A stretch of 8,535 nt of DNA. Source: Deltaproteobacteria bacterium (GTDB taxonomy: Bacteria > Desulfobacterota > Desulfarculia > Desulfarculales > Desulfarculaceae). The notes below the pieces were generated by a model. It saw only the letters and a program-made list of their open reading frames with translations. It was not told where the DNA came from and searched no databases. This document shows, one piece after another, positions 1 to 5,563 of this stretch. The position numbers were made by a program, and so were the translations under genes. Each line of letters begins with the position of its first letter. The first letter of the stretch is position 1. Location: assembly GCA_021815655.1 (NCBI GenBank), contig JAKAGJ010000056.1, positions 1 to 8,535 of the forward strand. Direction: 5' to 3'.

Positions 1-1203
1 CCGCCGGGCCGCCGGGCTCAATTCCAGGCGCCGGCCCCGGCGTTTGGCCAAGAGGTCGAGAAAATAATCCAAGAGGATGCGCACGTCGTCGCCGCGCTCG
101 CGCAGGGGCGGCAAGGGTATGGGGAAGACCCCCAGGCGGTAGTAAAGGTCCTCGCGAAAGCGCCCCTGATCCACGGCGCCGGCCACGTCCCGCTGGCTGG
201 CGGCGATGATGCGCACGTCCACCCGCCGGGTCTGGCCGTCTCCTGGGCGCTCCACCTCGCCTTCCTGCAAAAAGCGCAAGAGCTTGGCCTGCAAGGTCAG
301 GCTCAGGCCGGCGATGCCATCCAGGAAAAGGGTGCCGCCGTTGGTCTGCTCCAGACGACCCTGACCGCTGCGTTCCCGACCCCGGTAGCCCACCTGTTCG
401 TGTCCAAAAAGCTCGGCCTCCAACTGTTCCTCTGACCAGCCGGCGCAGTGCAGCCTGTGGAAGGGATGGCCGGCCCGGGGACTCAGCTCATGGATGATGC
501 GCGCGGCCAGGCTCTTGCCGCTGCCTGTCTCGCCGATCAAAAGCACCGGCGCCCGGCTGGGGGCCACCTTCTCCATGAGGCGGTAGGCCTCCAGCACCGC
601 GGGCGACTGCCCCAGCCACAGGAAATGGTTGTAGCCCTCGGCCACCTCGCCATGCAGGCAGCGGTTGCGCCGGCGCAGTTCCACCTGGCGGGCGCGCATC
701 TGCCGCTCCAGACCCACCATCTGGGCGGCCAGGCCGGCCAGCTCGCCCAGGAACGCCAGGTCCTCCACGGGGTCGCCGCCGTCGGCAAAGAGGCGGTCCA
801 CGCAGATTATCCCCTGGGGCTCGCCCCGCCACAATAGGGGGGCCACCAGCCAGGCGATGCTGTGGCGCTCCAGGCAGGTGGAGCCGGGTTGCCCCAGGAA
901 AAGGGGCTGGCGGCTGGAACCGGCCAGGCAGAAGGGCTGGCGGCTGCGCAGGGCCTGCCGGGCCAGGGCCAGGTCCAGCTCGGCCGCGGGGCGGGCCTCG
1001 GGGTGCTCGGGCAGCAGGCGGGCCTGGACAAGCAGTTCCCCGGCCTCGTCCAGGAGGCTGATGCTCCCCCGACGAGCGGCCAGGGTGCGCTGGGCCACGG
1101 CCAGCAGGCCTTCCAGGGCCTTGTCCAATTCCAGGCTCAGGCCCACCAGTTCCAAGGCCTGGTGCATGGCTTTAAGCTTGAGTTCTGCCCGTGCATCTTC
1201 CAT
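1..1203 (-). CDS. GAF-AAA+ enhancer-binding-type regulator, 5' part only, degenerate GAFTGA and Walker B
   Basis: The reading frame is open from the ATG at 1203 to the left edge (401 residues), so the C-terminal end and any HTH lie outside the window. Residues about 14-165 resemble a GAF sensory domain. A linker follows, then a sigma-54-type AAA+ domain from about 195. Walker A is GETGSGKS (224-231). ELFGHE (264-269) precedes the L1 loop. The paired arginines of FREDLYYRL (R350, R356) and the segment PLRERGDD are kept. The L1 loop, normally GAFTGA, reads VGYRGR (271-276). Walker B reads TLFLDG (291-296), so the usual glutamate after D295 is G296. Sensor I reads IIAASQRD instead of IIAATNRD. 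Changes are scattered and in frame, so this is not a frameshift. The ATG at 1203 is the first in-frame start after an upstream stop at 1285-1287, and its ribosome binding site is weak. The family normally activates sigma-54 polymerase; members without GAFTGA (TyrR, Rhodobacter NtrC) work with sigma-70. Family certain, target unknown. Confidence 0.92.
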   Translation of the reverse strand, partial: MEDARAELKLKAMHQALELVGLSLELDKALEGLLAVAQRTLAARRGSISLLDEAGELLVQARLLPEHPEARPAAELDLALARQALRSRQPFCLAGSSRQPLFLGQPGSTCLERHSIAWLVAPLLWRGEPQGIICVDRLFADGGDPVEDLAFLGELAGLAAQMVGLERQMRARQVELRRRNRCLHGEVAEGYNHFLWLGQSPAVLEAYRLMEKVAPSRAPVLLIGETGSGKSLAARIIHELSPRAGHPFHRLHCAGWSEEQLEAELFGHEQVGYRGRERSGQGRLEQTNGGTLFLDGIAGLSLTLQAKLLRFLQEGEVERPGDGQTRRVDVRIIAASQRDVAGAVDQGRFREDLYYRLGVFPIPLPPLRERGDDVRILLDYFLDLLAKRRGRRLELSPAARR

Positions 1204-1216
1204 GCCCCAGGACCCA

Positions 1217-1230
1217 GCAAAAACCGTGCC
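1217..1230 (-). promoter_or_regulatory. Sigma-54 (-24/-12) promoter upstream of the GAF-AAA+ regulator
   Basis: The minus strand reads GGCACGGTTTTTGC, with exactly 10 nt between the GG and GC elements, followed by T. It matches the consensus TGGCACG-N4-TTGCW except for the first T (G here). The predicted transcription start is about 1205, only two bases before the ATG at 1203. The message would therefore be nearly leaderless unless translation starts at Met13 (1167). A second promoter further upstream, in the AT-rich stretch 1264-1310, may supply a normal leader. Confidence 0.55.
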
Positions 1231-1240
1231 CCGCCGGCGC

Positions 1241-1262
1241 GGGCCCGCCCCGGAGCGGGCCC
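1241..1262. repeat. Perfect GC inverted repeat (8-bp arms)
   Basis: GGGCCCGC and GCGGGCCC are separated by 6 bp. The repeat lies just upstream of the sigma-54 site of the left regulator gene. It has no T run on either side, so it is not a clear terminator. It may be an operator, or a stem in the leader of a longer transcript starting in the AT-rich DNA at 1264-1310. Confidence 0.45.
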
Positions 1263-1391
1263 TTGAAGAAATCCGGGGTAATAATCAATTTATTTTAGAT
1301 AGTTGTCTGCTTGATCCCGCACAGGGGCCGCCCCGGCCGCTTGGGCCTTGCCTCGCTCCCCTTGGCGAACGCCCCAGAGGGCCTACAAAAT

Positions 1392-1416
1392 GGTAGGGAC
1401 AGTAGTCAGTCCTACC
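1392..1416. repeat. Inverted repeat GGTAGG(G)AC / GTCCTACC
   Basis: The arms pair over 8 bp with one bulged G and are separated by 8 bases. It lies between two divergent sigma-54 sites, where binding sites for an enhancer-binding protein would be expected. It could equally be an RNA hairpin. Confidence 0.4.
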
Positions 1417-1426
1417 TCTTGGTGGG

Positions 1427-1440
1427 TTGGCCGTTGGCCG
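1427..1440. repeat. Tandem direct repeat TTGGCCG x2
   Basis: Two exact 7-bp copies sit back to back. The core TGGCC recurs nearby at 1463-1468 (CTGGCC) and 1565-1570 (TTGGCC). It may be part of a protein-binding array; it is short enough to be chance in GC-rich DNA. Confidence 0.3.
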
Positions 1441-1452
1441 CGTCCCCCCGAT

Positions 1453-1468
1453 GGCCAGGGTTCTGGCC
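1453..1468. repeat. Inverted repeat GGCCAG-GGTT-CTGGCC
   Basis: Perfect 6-bp arms with a 4-bp spacer. The mirror arrangement CTGGCC-TTGG-GGCCAG occurs at 1711-1726 inside the candidate small RNA, so the same two hexamers are used twice in opposite order. Confidence 0.4.
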
Positions 1469-1484
1469 GTGTAAAGCGCGAAAC

Positions 1485-1498
1485 GTTAAGGGCTTAAC
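1485..1498. promoter_or_regulatory. Palindrome GTTAAG-GG-CTTAAC, candidate operator
   Basis: A perfect 6-bp dyad with a 2-bp spacer and an AT-richer content than its surroundings. It lies about 90 bp upstream of the rightward sigma-54 site, a typical distance for an upstream activating sequence. The binding protein is unknown. Confidence 0.4.
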
Positions 1499-1587
1499 AT
1501 GAAACCGGTGGGATCGTCCGGGGGCTTAAAGAACAAAAGACAAGCAAATAGGCAAGTTAGCCATGTTGGCCCTACCGGGGCCATGCG

Positions 1588-1603
1588 CGGCACGGGTTTT
1601 GCT
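1588..1603 (+). promoter_or_regulatory. Sigma-54 (-24/-12) promoter pointing right, no protein gene downstream
   Basis: CGGCACGGGTTTTGCT matches TGGCACG-N4-TTGCW at every consensus position except the first T, with 10 nt between GG (1589-1590) and GC (1601-1602). The predicted start is about 1614. No plus-strand gene follows until 5623; a terminator-like hairpin with a T run follows at 1757-1790 instead. This is why I read it as the promoter of a non-coding RNA. Confidence 0.6.
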
Positions 1604-1613
1604 TTGCTATCAA

Positions 1614-1790
1614 GGCAGCCGGCGCCCCTTCTCCCCAAGGGCGGTGCCGGCCCAACCGGGAAATAGACCGGAGCGGCGGGCCCCCTGGCCCGGAAGCCCC
1701 GCCCCGATACCTGGCCTTGGGGCCAGTCCCGGTTTCCCAGTCCCACTCCTCCTCCAGCCCCGGGCCTCCCCGCCCGGGGCACCCTTTTTT
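1614..1790 (+). ncRNA. Candidate sigma-54-dependent small RNA with C-rich anti-SD loops
   Basis: The unit runs from the predicted start of the sigma-54 promoter at 1588-1603 to a hairpin with T6. Visible stems are: 1618-1651 (GCCGGC arms, extended by inner pairs, loop CTCCCC at 1631-1636); 1677-1692 (CGGGCC-CCCT-GGCCCG); 1711-1726 (CTGGCC-TTGG-GGCCAG); and the terminal 9-bp stem 1757-1780, loop CTCCCC at 1766-1771. A single-stranded-looking CTCCTCCTCC (1746-1755) precedes the last stem. Such C-rich loops are complementary to Shine-Dalgarno sequences, as in known anti-SD small RNAs. The 3' end touches the stop codon of the convergent gene at 1789. I know of no named family that matches. GC-rich DNA forms stems easily, so expression needs proof. 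Confidence 0.45.
1757..1790 (+). terminator. Intrinsic terminator-like hairpin with T6, plus strand
   Basis: A 9-bp GC stem (GCCCCGGGC / GCCCGGGGC, 1757-1765 and 1772-1780) with the loop CTCCCC is followed by ACCC and TTTTTT (1785-1790). The four-base gap before the T run is longer than ideal. The T run is on the plus strand only, so it does not fit as a terminator for the minus-strand gene that ends at 1789. Confidence 0.5.
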
Positions 1791-2124
1791 AGCGCAGGAC
1801 CTTGTAGCGCTGCACCATGATGAGCGGCAGAGCCTGCTCCTCCTCGCTGATAACCCCGGTCACCTCCACCTGCCGGCCCTGGTGCTGGGACATGTCCAGG
1901 CCCTTGAGGCGGAAGTCGCCGTCCTGGGCATGCAGCACCAGGCCCCGGGAGGTCTTTTCCAATTCACCCACGATGATCTCCACCGTGGGCGTGGCTTGGT
2001 CGGCCAGCAGGACCACCCCGACCCCGCCCGCCCCCGGCGCGTCGGCCCAGGCCCAGCCCAGGCTGGCCAGGACCAGCAGGATGCCGGCGGCCAGCCGGCG
2101 AACAACCCTCTTGGCTCGCGTCAT
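1789..2124 (-). CDS. Small secreted OB-fold-like protein
   Basis: This 111-residue protein has a clear signal peptide: basic MTRAKRVVRR, a hydrophobic stretch at about 11-24 and a signal-peptidase site after AWA (25-27). The mature part is about 84 residues. Residues about 46-111 alternate short beta-strand-like segments, including ...GLVLHAQDGDF..., GRQVEVTGVI and an end ALPLIMVQRYKVL. This pattern is seen in periplasmic OB-fold proteins of unknown role. There is no lipobox cysteine; in fact there are no cysteines. The start is fixed by a strong ribosome binding site AGGAGGT (2130-2136), five bases before the ATG. It follows the GAPDH gene on the same strand but is separated from it by a strong hairpin, so it probably has its own promoter. 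The fold call is by pattern only; ligand and function are unknown. Confidence 0.8.
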   Translation of the reverse strand: MTRAKRVVRRLAAGILLVLASLGWAWADAPGAGGVGVVLLADQATPTVEIIVGELEKTSRGLVLHAQDGDFRLKGLDMSQHQGRQVEVTGVISEEEQALPLIMVQRYKVLR

Positions 2125-2213
2125 GTGCTACCTCCTGATGAAAACGCGCCCGGCGGCTCGGGACGCCGGAACCGTATTGCCGGCGCTGGTCCGCCAGGGA
2201 CCCAGGGGGCAAG

Positions 2214-2241
2214 GTTACAGCATCCGCCCCACCCAAGACAA
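2214..2241 (-). promoter_or_regulatory. Possible sigma-70-type promoter of the secreted OB-fold gene
   Basis: The minus strand has TTGTCT (2236-2241) and TGTAAC (2214-2219) with a 16-bp spacer, each matching 4 of 6 consensus bases. The predicted leader is about 80 nt. It lies just beyond the hairpin that ends the GAPDH unit, where a promoter would be needed. Weak evidence. Confidence 0.25.
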
Positions 2242-2243
2242 GT

Positions 2244-2274
2244 CAAGGCGGCGGCCCCGGGGACCGCCGCCTTG
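2244..2274 (-). terminator. Strong hairpin after the GAPDH gene
   Basis: Perfect 11-bp arms CAAGGCGGCGG / CCGCCGCCTTG surround a 9-base loop, starting 25 bp after the GAPDH stop. On the minus strand it is followed by ACTTGTCTT, which is T-rich but not a pure T run. It is a likely terminator or 3'-end stabiliser of the GAPDH message. Confidence 0.6.
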
Positions 2275-2299
2275 CCGGGCGCCCCGGCGCAGGGGCTGG

Positions 2300-3310
2300 C
2301 TACAGGCCGGACTGGGCCATGAGATGGGCCAGGTCCGCCACGCGGCAGGAGTAGCCCCACTCGTTGTCATACCAGGTCACCAGCTTGAGCAGATCGCCGT
2401 GCTGCACCTGGGTGAACTCCATGTCCACGATGGAGGAGTGGGGATCGCCCTTGAAATCCATGGAAACCAACGGCTCATCCTCGCAGCCCATGATGCCCTT
2501 GAGCCGCCCCTGGGAGGCCTCCTTGAGGGCCGCGCGCACCTCCTCGGTGCTGGTCTGCTTGGCCAGCACCGCGGTAAGGTCCACCACCGACACCGTGGGC
2601 GTGGGCACGCGCAGGGAGTAGCCGTCCACCCGGCCCTTGAGGGAGGGGATGACCAGGCCCACGGCCTTGGCCGCCCCGGTGGTGGTGGGGATGATGCTCA
2701 TGGCCGCCGCCCGCGCCCGGCGCAGGTCCTTGTGGGGCAGGTCCAGGATGCGCTGGTCGTTGGTGTAGGAGTGCACCGTGACCATCATGCCCTTGACGAT
2801 CTCGAAGGCCTGGTGGATCACCGAGGCCGGCGGGGCCAGGCAGTTGGTGGTGCAGGAGGCGTTGCTGACGATGTGGTGTTTCTTGGGGTTGTAGTCCTGG
2901 TCGTTGACCCCCAGCACCACCGTGAGGTCCACCTCCTTGGCCGGGGCGCTGATGATGACCTTCTGGGCCCCAGCCTCCAGGTGGGCCTGGGCCTTGGGGC
3001 CGGTGGTGAACAGACCGGTGCTCTCCACCACGATCTGCGCGCCCTCCTCGTCCCAGGGGATCTGGCTGGGGTCGCGCAGGCTGTAGCTTTTCACGGTGTG
3101 GCCGTTGATGACGAAGCAGTCGCTCCTGGCCTCCACCTGGCCGGCGAAACGGCCGTAGTTGGTGTCATACTTGAACAGGTGGGCGTTGGTGTGCACGTCG
3201 CCCAGATCGTTGACCGCCACCACCTGTAGGGTATCGGAATATTTCTCGATGACCGCCTTCAGGACTTGGCGGCCGATGCGCCCGAAGCCGTTGATACCGA
3301 TGCGAACCAT
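2300..3310 (-). CDS. gap: Glyceraldehyde-3-phosphate dehydrogenase, type I
   Basis: This 336-residue enzyme is full length for the family. In glycolysis it oxidises and phosphorylates glyceraldehyde 3-phosphate to 1,3-bisphosphoglycerate with NAD; gluconeogenesis uses the reverse reaction. It is cytosolic and usually a tetramer. The Rossmann motif is INGFGRIGR (6-14). N34-D35 ends the second strand, and an acidic residue there favours NAD over NADP. The catalytic motif is SNASCTTNC with C153; the base is H180. Further signatures are [18 protein letters not shown] (183-200), [25 protein letters not shown] and WYDNEWGYS (313-321). I chose the second ATG (3308-3310): AAGGAG lies six bases before it, but abuts the ATG at 3314-3316 directly. 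The GAF gene ends 72 bp upstream on the same strand, so co-transcription is possible. A hairpin follows the stop. No oddities in the active site. Confidence 0.97.
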   Translation of the reverse strand: MVRIGINGFGRIGRQVLKAVIEKYSDTLQVVAVNDLGDVHTNAHLFKYDTNYGRFAGQVEARSDCFVINGHTVKSYSLRDPSQIPWDEEGAQIVVESTGLFTTGPKAQAHLEAGAQKVIISAPAKEVDLTVVLGVNDQDYNPKKHHIVSNASCTTNCLAPPASVIHQAFEIVKGMMVTVHSYTNDQRILDLPHKDLRRARAAAMSIIPTTTGAAKAVGLVIPSLKGRVDGYSLRVPTPTVSVVDLTAVLAKQTSTEEVRAALKEASQGRLKGIMGCEDEPLVSMDFKGDPHSSIVDMEFTQVQHGDLLKLVTWYDNEWGYSCRVADLAHLMAQSGL

Positions 3311-3382
3311 GGTCATCTCCTTGCCAGGCTGGTCCCCGGACGGCCCCGCGGCCGCCCCGTGGGGGCGCCGGCTCCTTCCGGG

Positions 3383-3946
3383 CTAGTTGTCGTCCAGGCG
3401 GTACTCGTGGGCCACCAGGAGGTCGTAATCCTTCTTGAGCGCCTGATGCAGGCGGGCGTTCTCCAGGGCGATGGCGCTTAAGTTGGCCACCGCCTCCAAA
3501 AAACGCGTCTCCTGCTCGTCAAAGACCCGCTTCTTGGCGGTGTAGACCCGAAGCACCCCGATCACCTGCTTGCCCACCTTCAGCGGCACCACCAGCACCG
3601 AGCGGATGCCCTCCTCCTTGGCCCGCTCCCCGTACTGGAAGTCGGGATCGTTCTGGGCGTCGGCCAGGTAGACCGTCTGCCCCTTGAGGGCCTTCTGGTC
3701 TATGCCGCTCTCGCTGACCCTCACCGGCCCCTTGCGCAGGTAGCCCTCGGAAAGGCCGTAATAGGCCCCCAGCATGAGGCGCTGGCGCCGGGCGCCCAGC
3801 ACCCTTAGGGAGGCGGCCTTGGTCTTCATGGTCTTGGCCACGGATTTGACGATCTCCTCCAGGACCTGGCTGGGGTCCAGGGAGGCGTTAATCACCTTGG
3901 CCACCTCGTACAGGGCGCTGAAGTACTCTTTGTCCTTGGCTTGCAT
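3383..3946 (-). CDS. Stand-alone GAF-domain protein
   Basis: A protein of 187 residues consisting almost wholly of one GAF domain (about 24-165): SLDPSQVLEEIVKSVAKTMKT at its start, AASLRVL, GLSEGYL, the segment YLADAQNDPDFQY (93-105), IRSVLVVPLKVGKQVIGVLRVY (114-135) and the FDEQETRFLEAVANLSAIALENA helix (142-164). A short charged tail follows. There is no output domain, no signal peptide and no membrane segment, so it is probably a cytosolic sensor that acts through a partner. GAF domains bind small ligands or redox cofactors; none can be named here. The ATG at 3946 is preferred because GGGGA sits seven bases before it. A frame open to 4063 would add 39 Gly/Pro-rich residues that do not look like protein. 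It lies 145 bp after the receiver-AAA+ regulator on the same strand, and that regulator is the natural partner candidate (inference). Confidence 0.88.
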   Translation of the reverse strand: MQAKDKEYFSALYEVAKVINASLDPSQVLEEIVKSVAKTMKTKAASLRVLGARRQRLMLGAYYGLSEGYLRKGPVRVSESGIDQKALKGQTVYLADAQNDPDFQYGERAKEEGIRSVLVVPLKVGKQVIGVLRVYTAKKRVFDEQETRFLEAVANLSAIALENARLHQALKKDYDLLVAHEYRLDDN

Positions 3947-4091
3947 GACACCATCCCCTATGCCGGACGGCCCGGCGTCTGCTGGTCCTGTTGTCCCCCC
4001 TGGGGGCTTGCCTAACATTGTGGCAGCACCAGCCCCACCAAGGGAAGTGGCAATTGACCTCACCCCCGGCCCTGGGCGGACAGGCTCGCGG

Positions 4092-5498
4092 CTACTTGAA
4101 GTCCTGCTTGTTAAGGCGATGCTTGGTCATCAGCTTGTGCAACTGGCGGGTGGTGATGCCGGCGCCTTGGGCGCTCTGGTTGATGCGCCCCTTGTTGGCC
4201 AAGAGAAGCTCGCGCAGATAGTCTCGCTCGCTGCGCTCCACGGCCCGGCGCCGGGCCTCGGAGAGGGTGAGCCGCAGGTCGATGGCCGGGCGCTCGCCGC
4301 GGCCGTCAAAGCTGAACAGCTCGCGGGGGAAGCCCTCGGGAGTTAGCACCGCCGAGGCCTCCAGGATGTAGGCCCGCTCGATGAGGTTTTCCATCTCGCG
4401 GATGTTGCCCGGCCAGGAGTAGAGCTCAAAGGCCTCCAGCACGTCGGGGTGCACGCTGCGGATGTTCTTGGCGTAGAACTTGTTGAGTCGCTCCAGGAAC
4501 AGCTCGGCGAACAGGGGGATGTCCTCGGCCCTCTCGCGCAGGGCCGGTATCTCGATGGGGAAGACGTTGAGGCGGTAGTACAGGTCCTGGCGGAAGCGGC
4601 TCTCCTTGACCATGCGGAAAAGGTCGGAGTTGGTGGCGGCGATGATGCGCACGTCCACCTCGATGCTTTTTTCGCCGCCCACACGCTGCATCAGGCGGTC
4701 TTGCAGCACTTGCAGCATCTTGATCTGGGCCGGGCTGGTGATGGTGCCCACCTCGTCCAGAAAGATGGTGCCGCCGTCGGCGATCTCGAATTTGCCCAGC
4801 TTGCGCCGCACGGCGCCGGTGAAGGCGCCTTTTTCGTGACCGAAAAGCTCGCTCTCCAACAGGGTATCGGGGATGGCCCCGCAGTGCACGCTGACAAAGG
4901 GCCGGGACTTGCGGTTGCTGTGGCGGTGGATCAGCTTGGCCAGGACACCCTTGCCGGTGCCGGTCTCGCCCACCAGGAGCACCGTGGAGCGGGTGGGGGA
5001 GACCGAGCGCACCTTTTCGAAGACCTTGCGCATCACGGGGCTGTTGGTGCGCACCAGCTCCAGGGAGTCCTCCTGCCAGAAGGTGTCACGCAGGTATTGC
5101 AGTTCCGACTGCATGCGCAGGGACTGGTCGATGCTCTCCTTGACGTGGCTGACCTCGCTGGGGTCGATGGGGTAGGTCAGGTAGTCGCTGGCGCCATGGC
5201 GCACGGCGCTGACCACCTCGCGGATCATCTCCTGGGGCGACATCACCACCACGTGCGCCCCAGGAAAGTTGTCGCGCAGGGTTTGCAGGGCCGGCCCGAA
5301 GTCCGGGCGCCCATCCACCAGGGCGCCGGCGCCCAAAAGGCGCAGGTCCACGAAAAGGTAGTCGAAGCGCCTATGACGCCCCAGGCTCCACAGGCCGTCG
5401 GGGCCCTTGGCCACCTCCACGCTGTAGGGCTCGCCGAAGCTCAAGCGCACGGCGTCCACCACCTCGGGTTCGCGAGCCACGATCAGGATGCGGTTCAT
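4092..5498 (-). CDS. Sigma-54-dependent response regulator with degenerate receiver (receiver-AAA+-HTH)
   Basis: A 468-residue protein of the usual NtrC-family length. It binds upstream DNA and remodels sigma-54 polymerase by ATP hydrolysis. Receiver: residues 1-125. AAA+: about 148-385, with Walker A GETGTGKG (177-184), ELFGHEKGAFTGA (217-229, intact sigma-54 loop), Walker B TIFLDE (244-249), sensor IIAATNSD, arginine fingers R303 and R309, and SWPGNIREMENLIERA (361-376). A Fis-type HTH lies at about 427-462 (GRINQSAQGAGITTRQLHKLM). The receiver is odd. The acidic pair is replaced by A8-R9 (ILIVAREPE), the conserved lysine is Y109 (DYLTYP), and an insertion follows the acceptor D51 (52-67). 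D51 and S87 remain. Control by standard phosphorylation is therefore doubtful. The ribosome binding site GGGAGGG (5504-5510) supports the ATG at 5498. It is divergent from the MFS gene and precedes the GAF gene. Targets are not shown; the MFS gene and the sigma-54 sites near 1200-1600 are candidates. Confidence 0.95.
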   Translation of the reverse strand: MNRILIVAREPEVVDAVRLSFGEPYSVEVAKGPDGLWSLGRHRRFDYLFVDLRLLGAGALVDGRPDFGPALQTLRDNFPGAHVVVMSPQEMIREVVSAVRHGASDYLTYPIDPSEVSHVKESIDQSLRMQSELQYLRDTFWQEDSLELVRTNSPVMRKVFEKVRSVSPTRSTVLLVGETGTGKGVLAKLIHRHSNRKSRPFVSVHCGAIPDTLLESELFGHEKGAFTGAVRRKLGKFEIADGGTIFLDEVGTITSPAQIKMLQVLQDRLMQRVGGEKSIEVDVRIIAATNSDLFRMVKESRFRQDLYYRLNVFPIEIPALRERAEDIPLFAELFLERLNKFYAKNIRSVHPDVLEAFELYSWPGNIREMENLIERAYILEASAVLTPEGFPRELFSFDGRGERPAIDLRLTLSEARRRAVERSERDYLRELLLANKGRINQSAQGAGITTRQLHKLMTKHRLNKQDFK

Positions 5499-5540
5499 GC
5501 GGGCCCTCCCAAGGGACCACGGCCACGGCTGGCCAGGACT

Positions 5541-5556
5541 GGCGGCCTGGGCCGCC
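5541..5556. promoter_or_regulatory. Palindrome GGCGGCC-TG-GGCCGCC in the divergent promoter region
   Basis: Perfect 7-bp arms with a 2-bp spacer lie between the divergent regulator and MFS genes, at about the predicted start of the regulator transcript. This position suits an operator for one or both genes, possibly autoregulation. A chance origin is possible because the arms are pure GC. Confidence 0.4.
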
Positions 5557-5563
5557 GAGGCAT

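Larger units (their letters stand above)
1204..1788. other. Gene-free regulatory region of 585 bp
   Basis: I find no convincing coding frame here. The short open frames lack ribosome binding sites and have compositions typical of GC-rich shadows. The region contains a leftward sigma-54 site (1217-1230), a GC dyad (1241-1262), an AT-rich patch (about 1279-1310), a cluster of inverted and direct repeats (1392-1498), a rightward sigma-54 site (1588-1603) and the candidate small RNA with its terminator (1614-1790). It is unusually long and structured for a gap between two genes on the same strand. Confidence 0.7.

Noticed and set aside
1560..1640. Riboswitch-like motif on the minus strand (GCAAAGC ... 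GGTAGGG), reminiscent of a cyclic di-GMP-I (GEMM) riboswitch.
   Set aside because: The second conserved half (the GACGCAAAG-type segment), the GNRA tetraloop stem and the receptor helix are not found in the right places, and no gene follows at a sensible distance. The GCAAAGC is the complement of the plus-strand sigma-54 -12 region.
1499..1660. Short plus-strand frame starting ATGAAACCGGTGGG, about 53 codons.
   Set aside because: No ribosome binding site, no recognisable domain, and it runs across the sigma-54 promoter at 1588-1603 and into the candidate RNA hairpin.
1817..3229. Long plus-strand open frame (about 470 codons) opposite GAPDH.
   Set aside because: It is the antisense shadow of the GAPDH and OB-fold genes in GC-rich DNA; its product is rich in His/Gly/Val repeats with no domain.
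3311..3382. GC hairpins between the GAF and GAPDH genes as an attenuator or terminator.
   Set aside because: Stems such as GCCCC-CAC-GGGGC can be drawn, but there is no T run and no leader peptide; GC content alone explains them.
3947..4063. N-terminal extension of the GAF protein to an ATG at 4063.
   Set aside because: The extra 39 residues are Gly/Pro/Ala-rich and unlike a domain, and a ribosome binding site fits the ATG at 3946.
3947..4091. Promoter for the GAF gene in the 145-bp gap after the regulator.
   Set aside because: Only poor -35/-10 combinations and no GG-N10-GC site with the CAC core were found, so nothing is supported.
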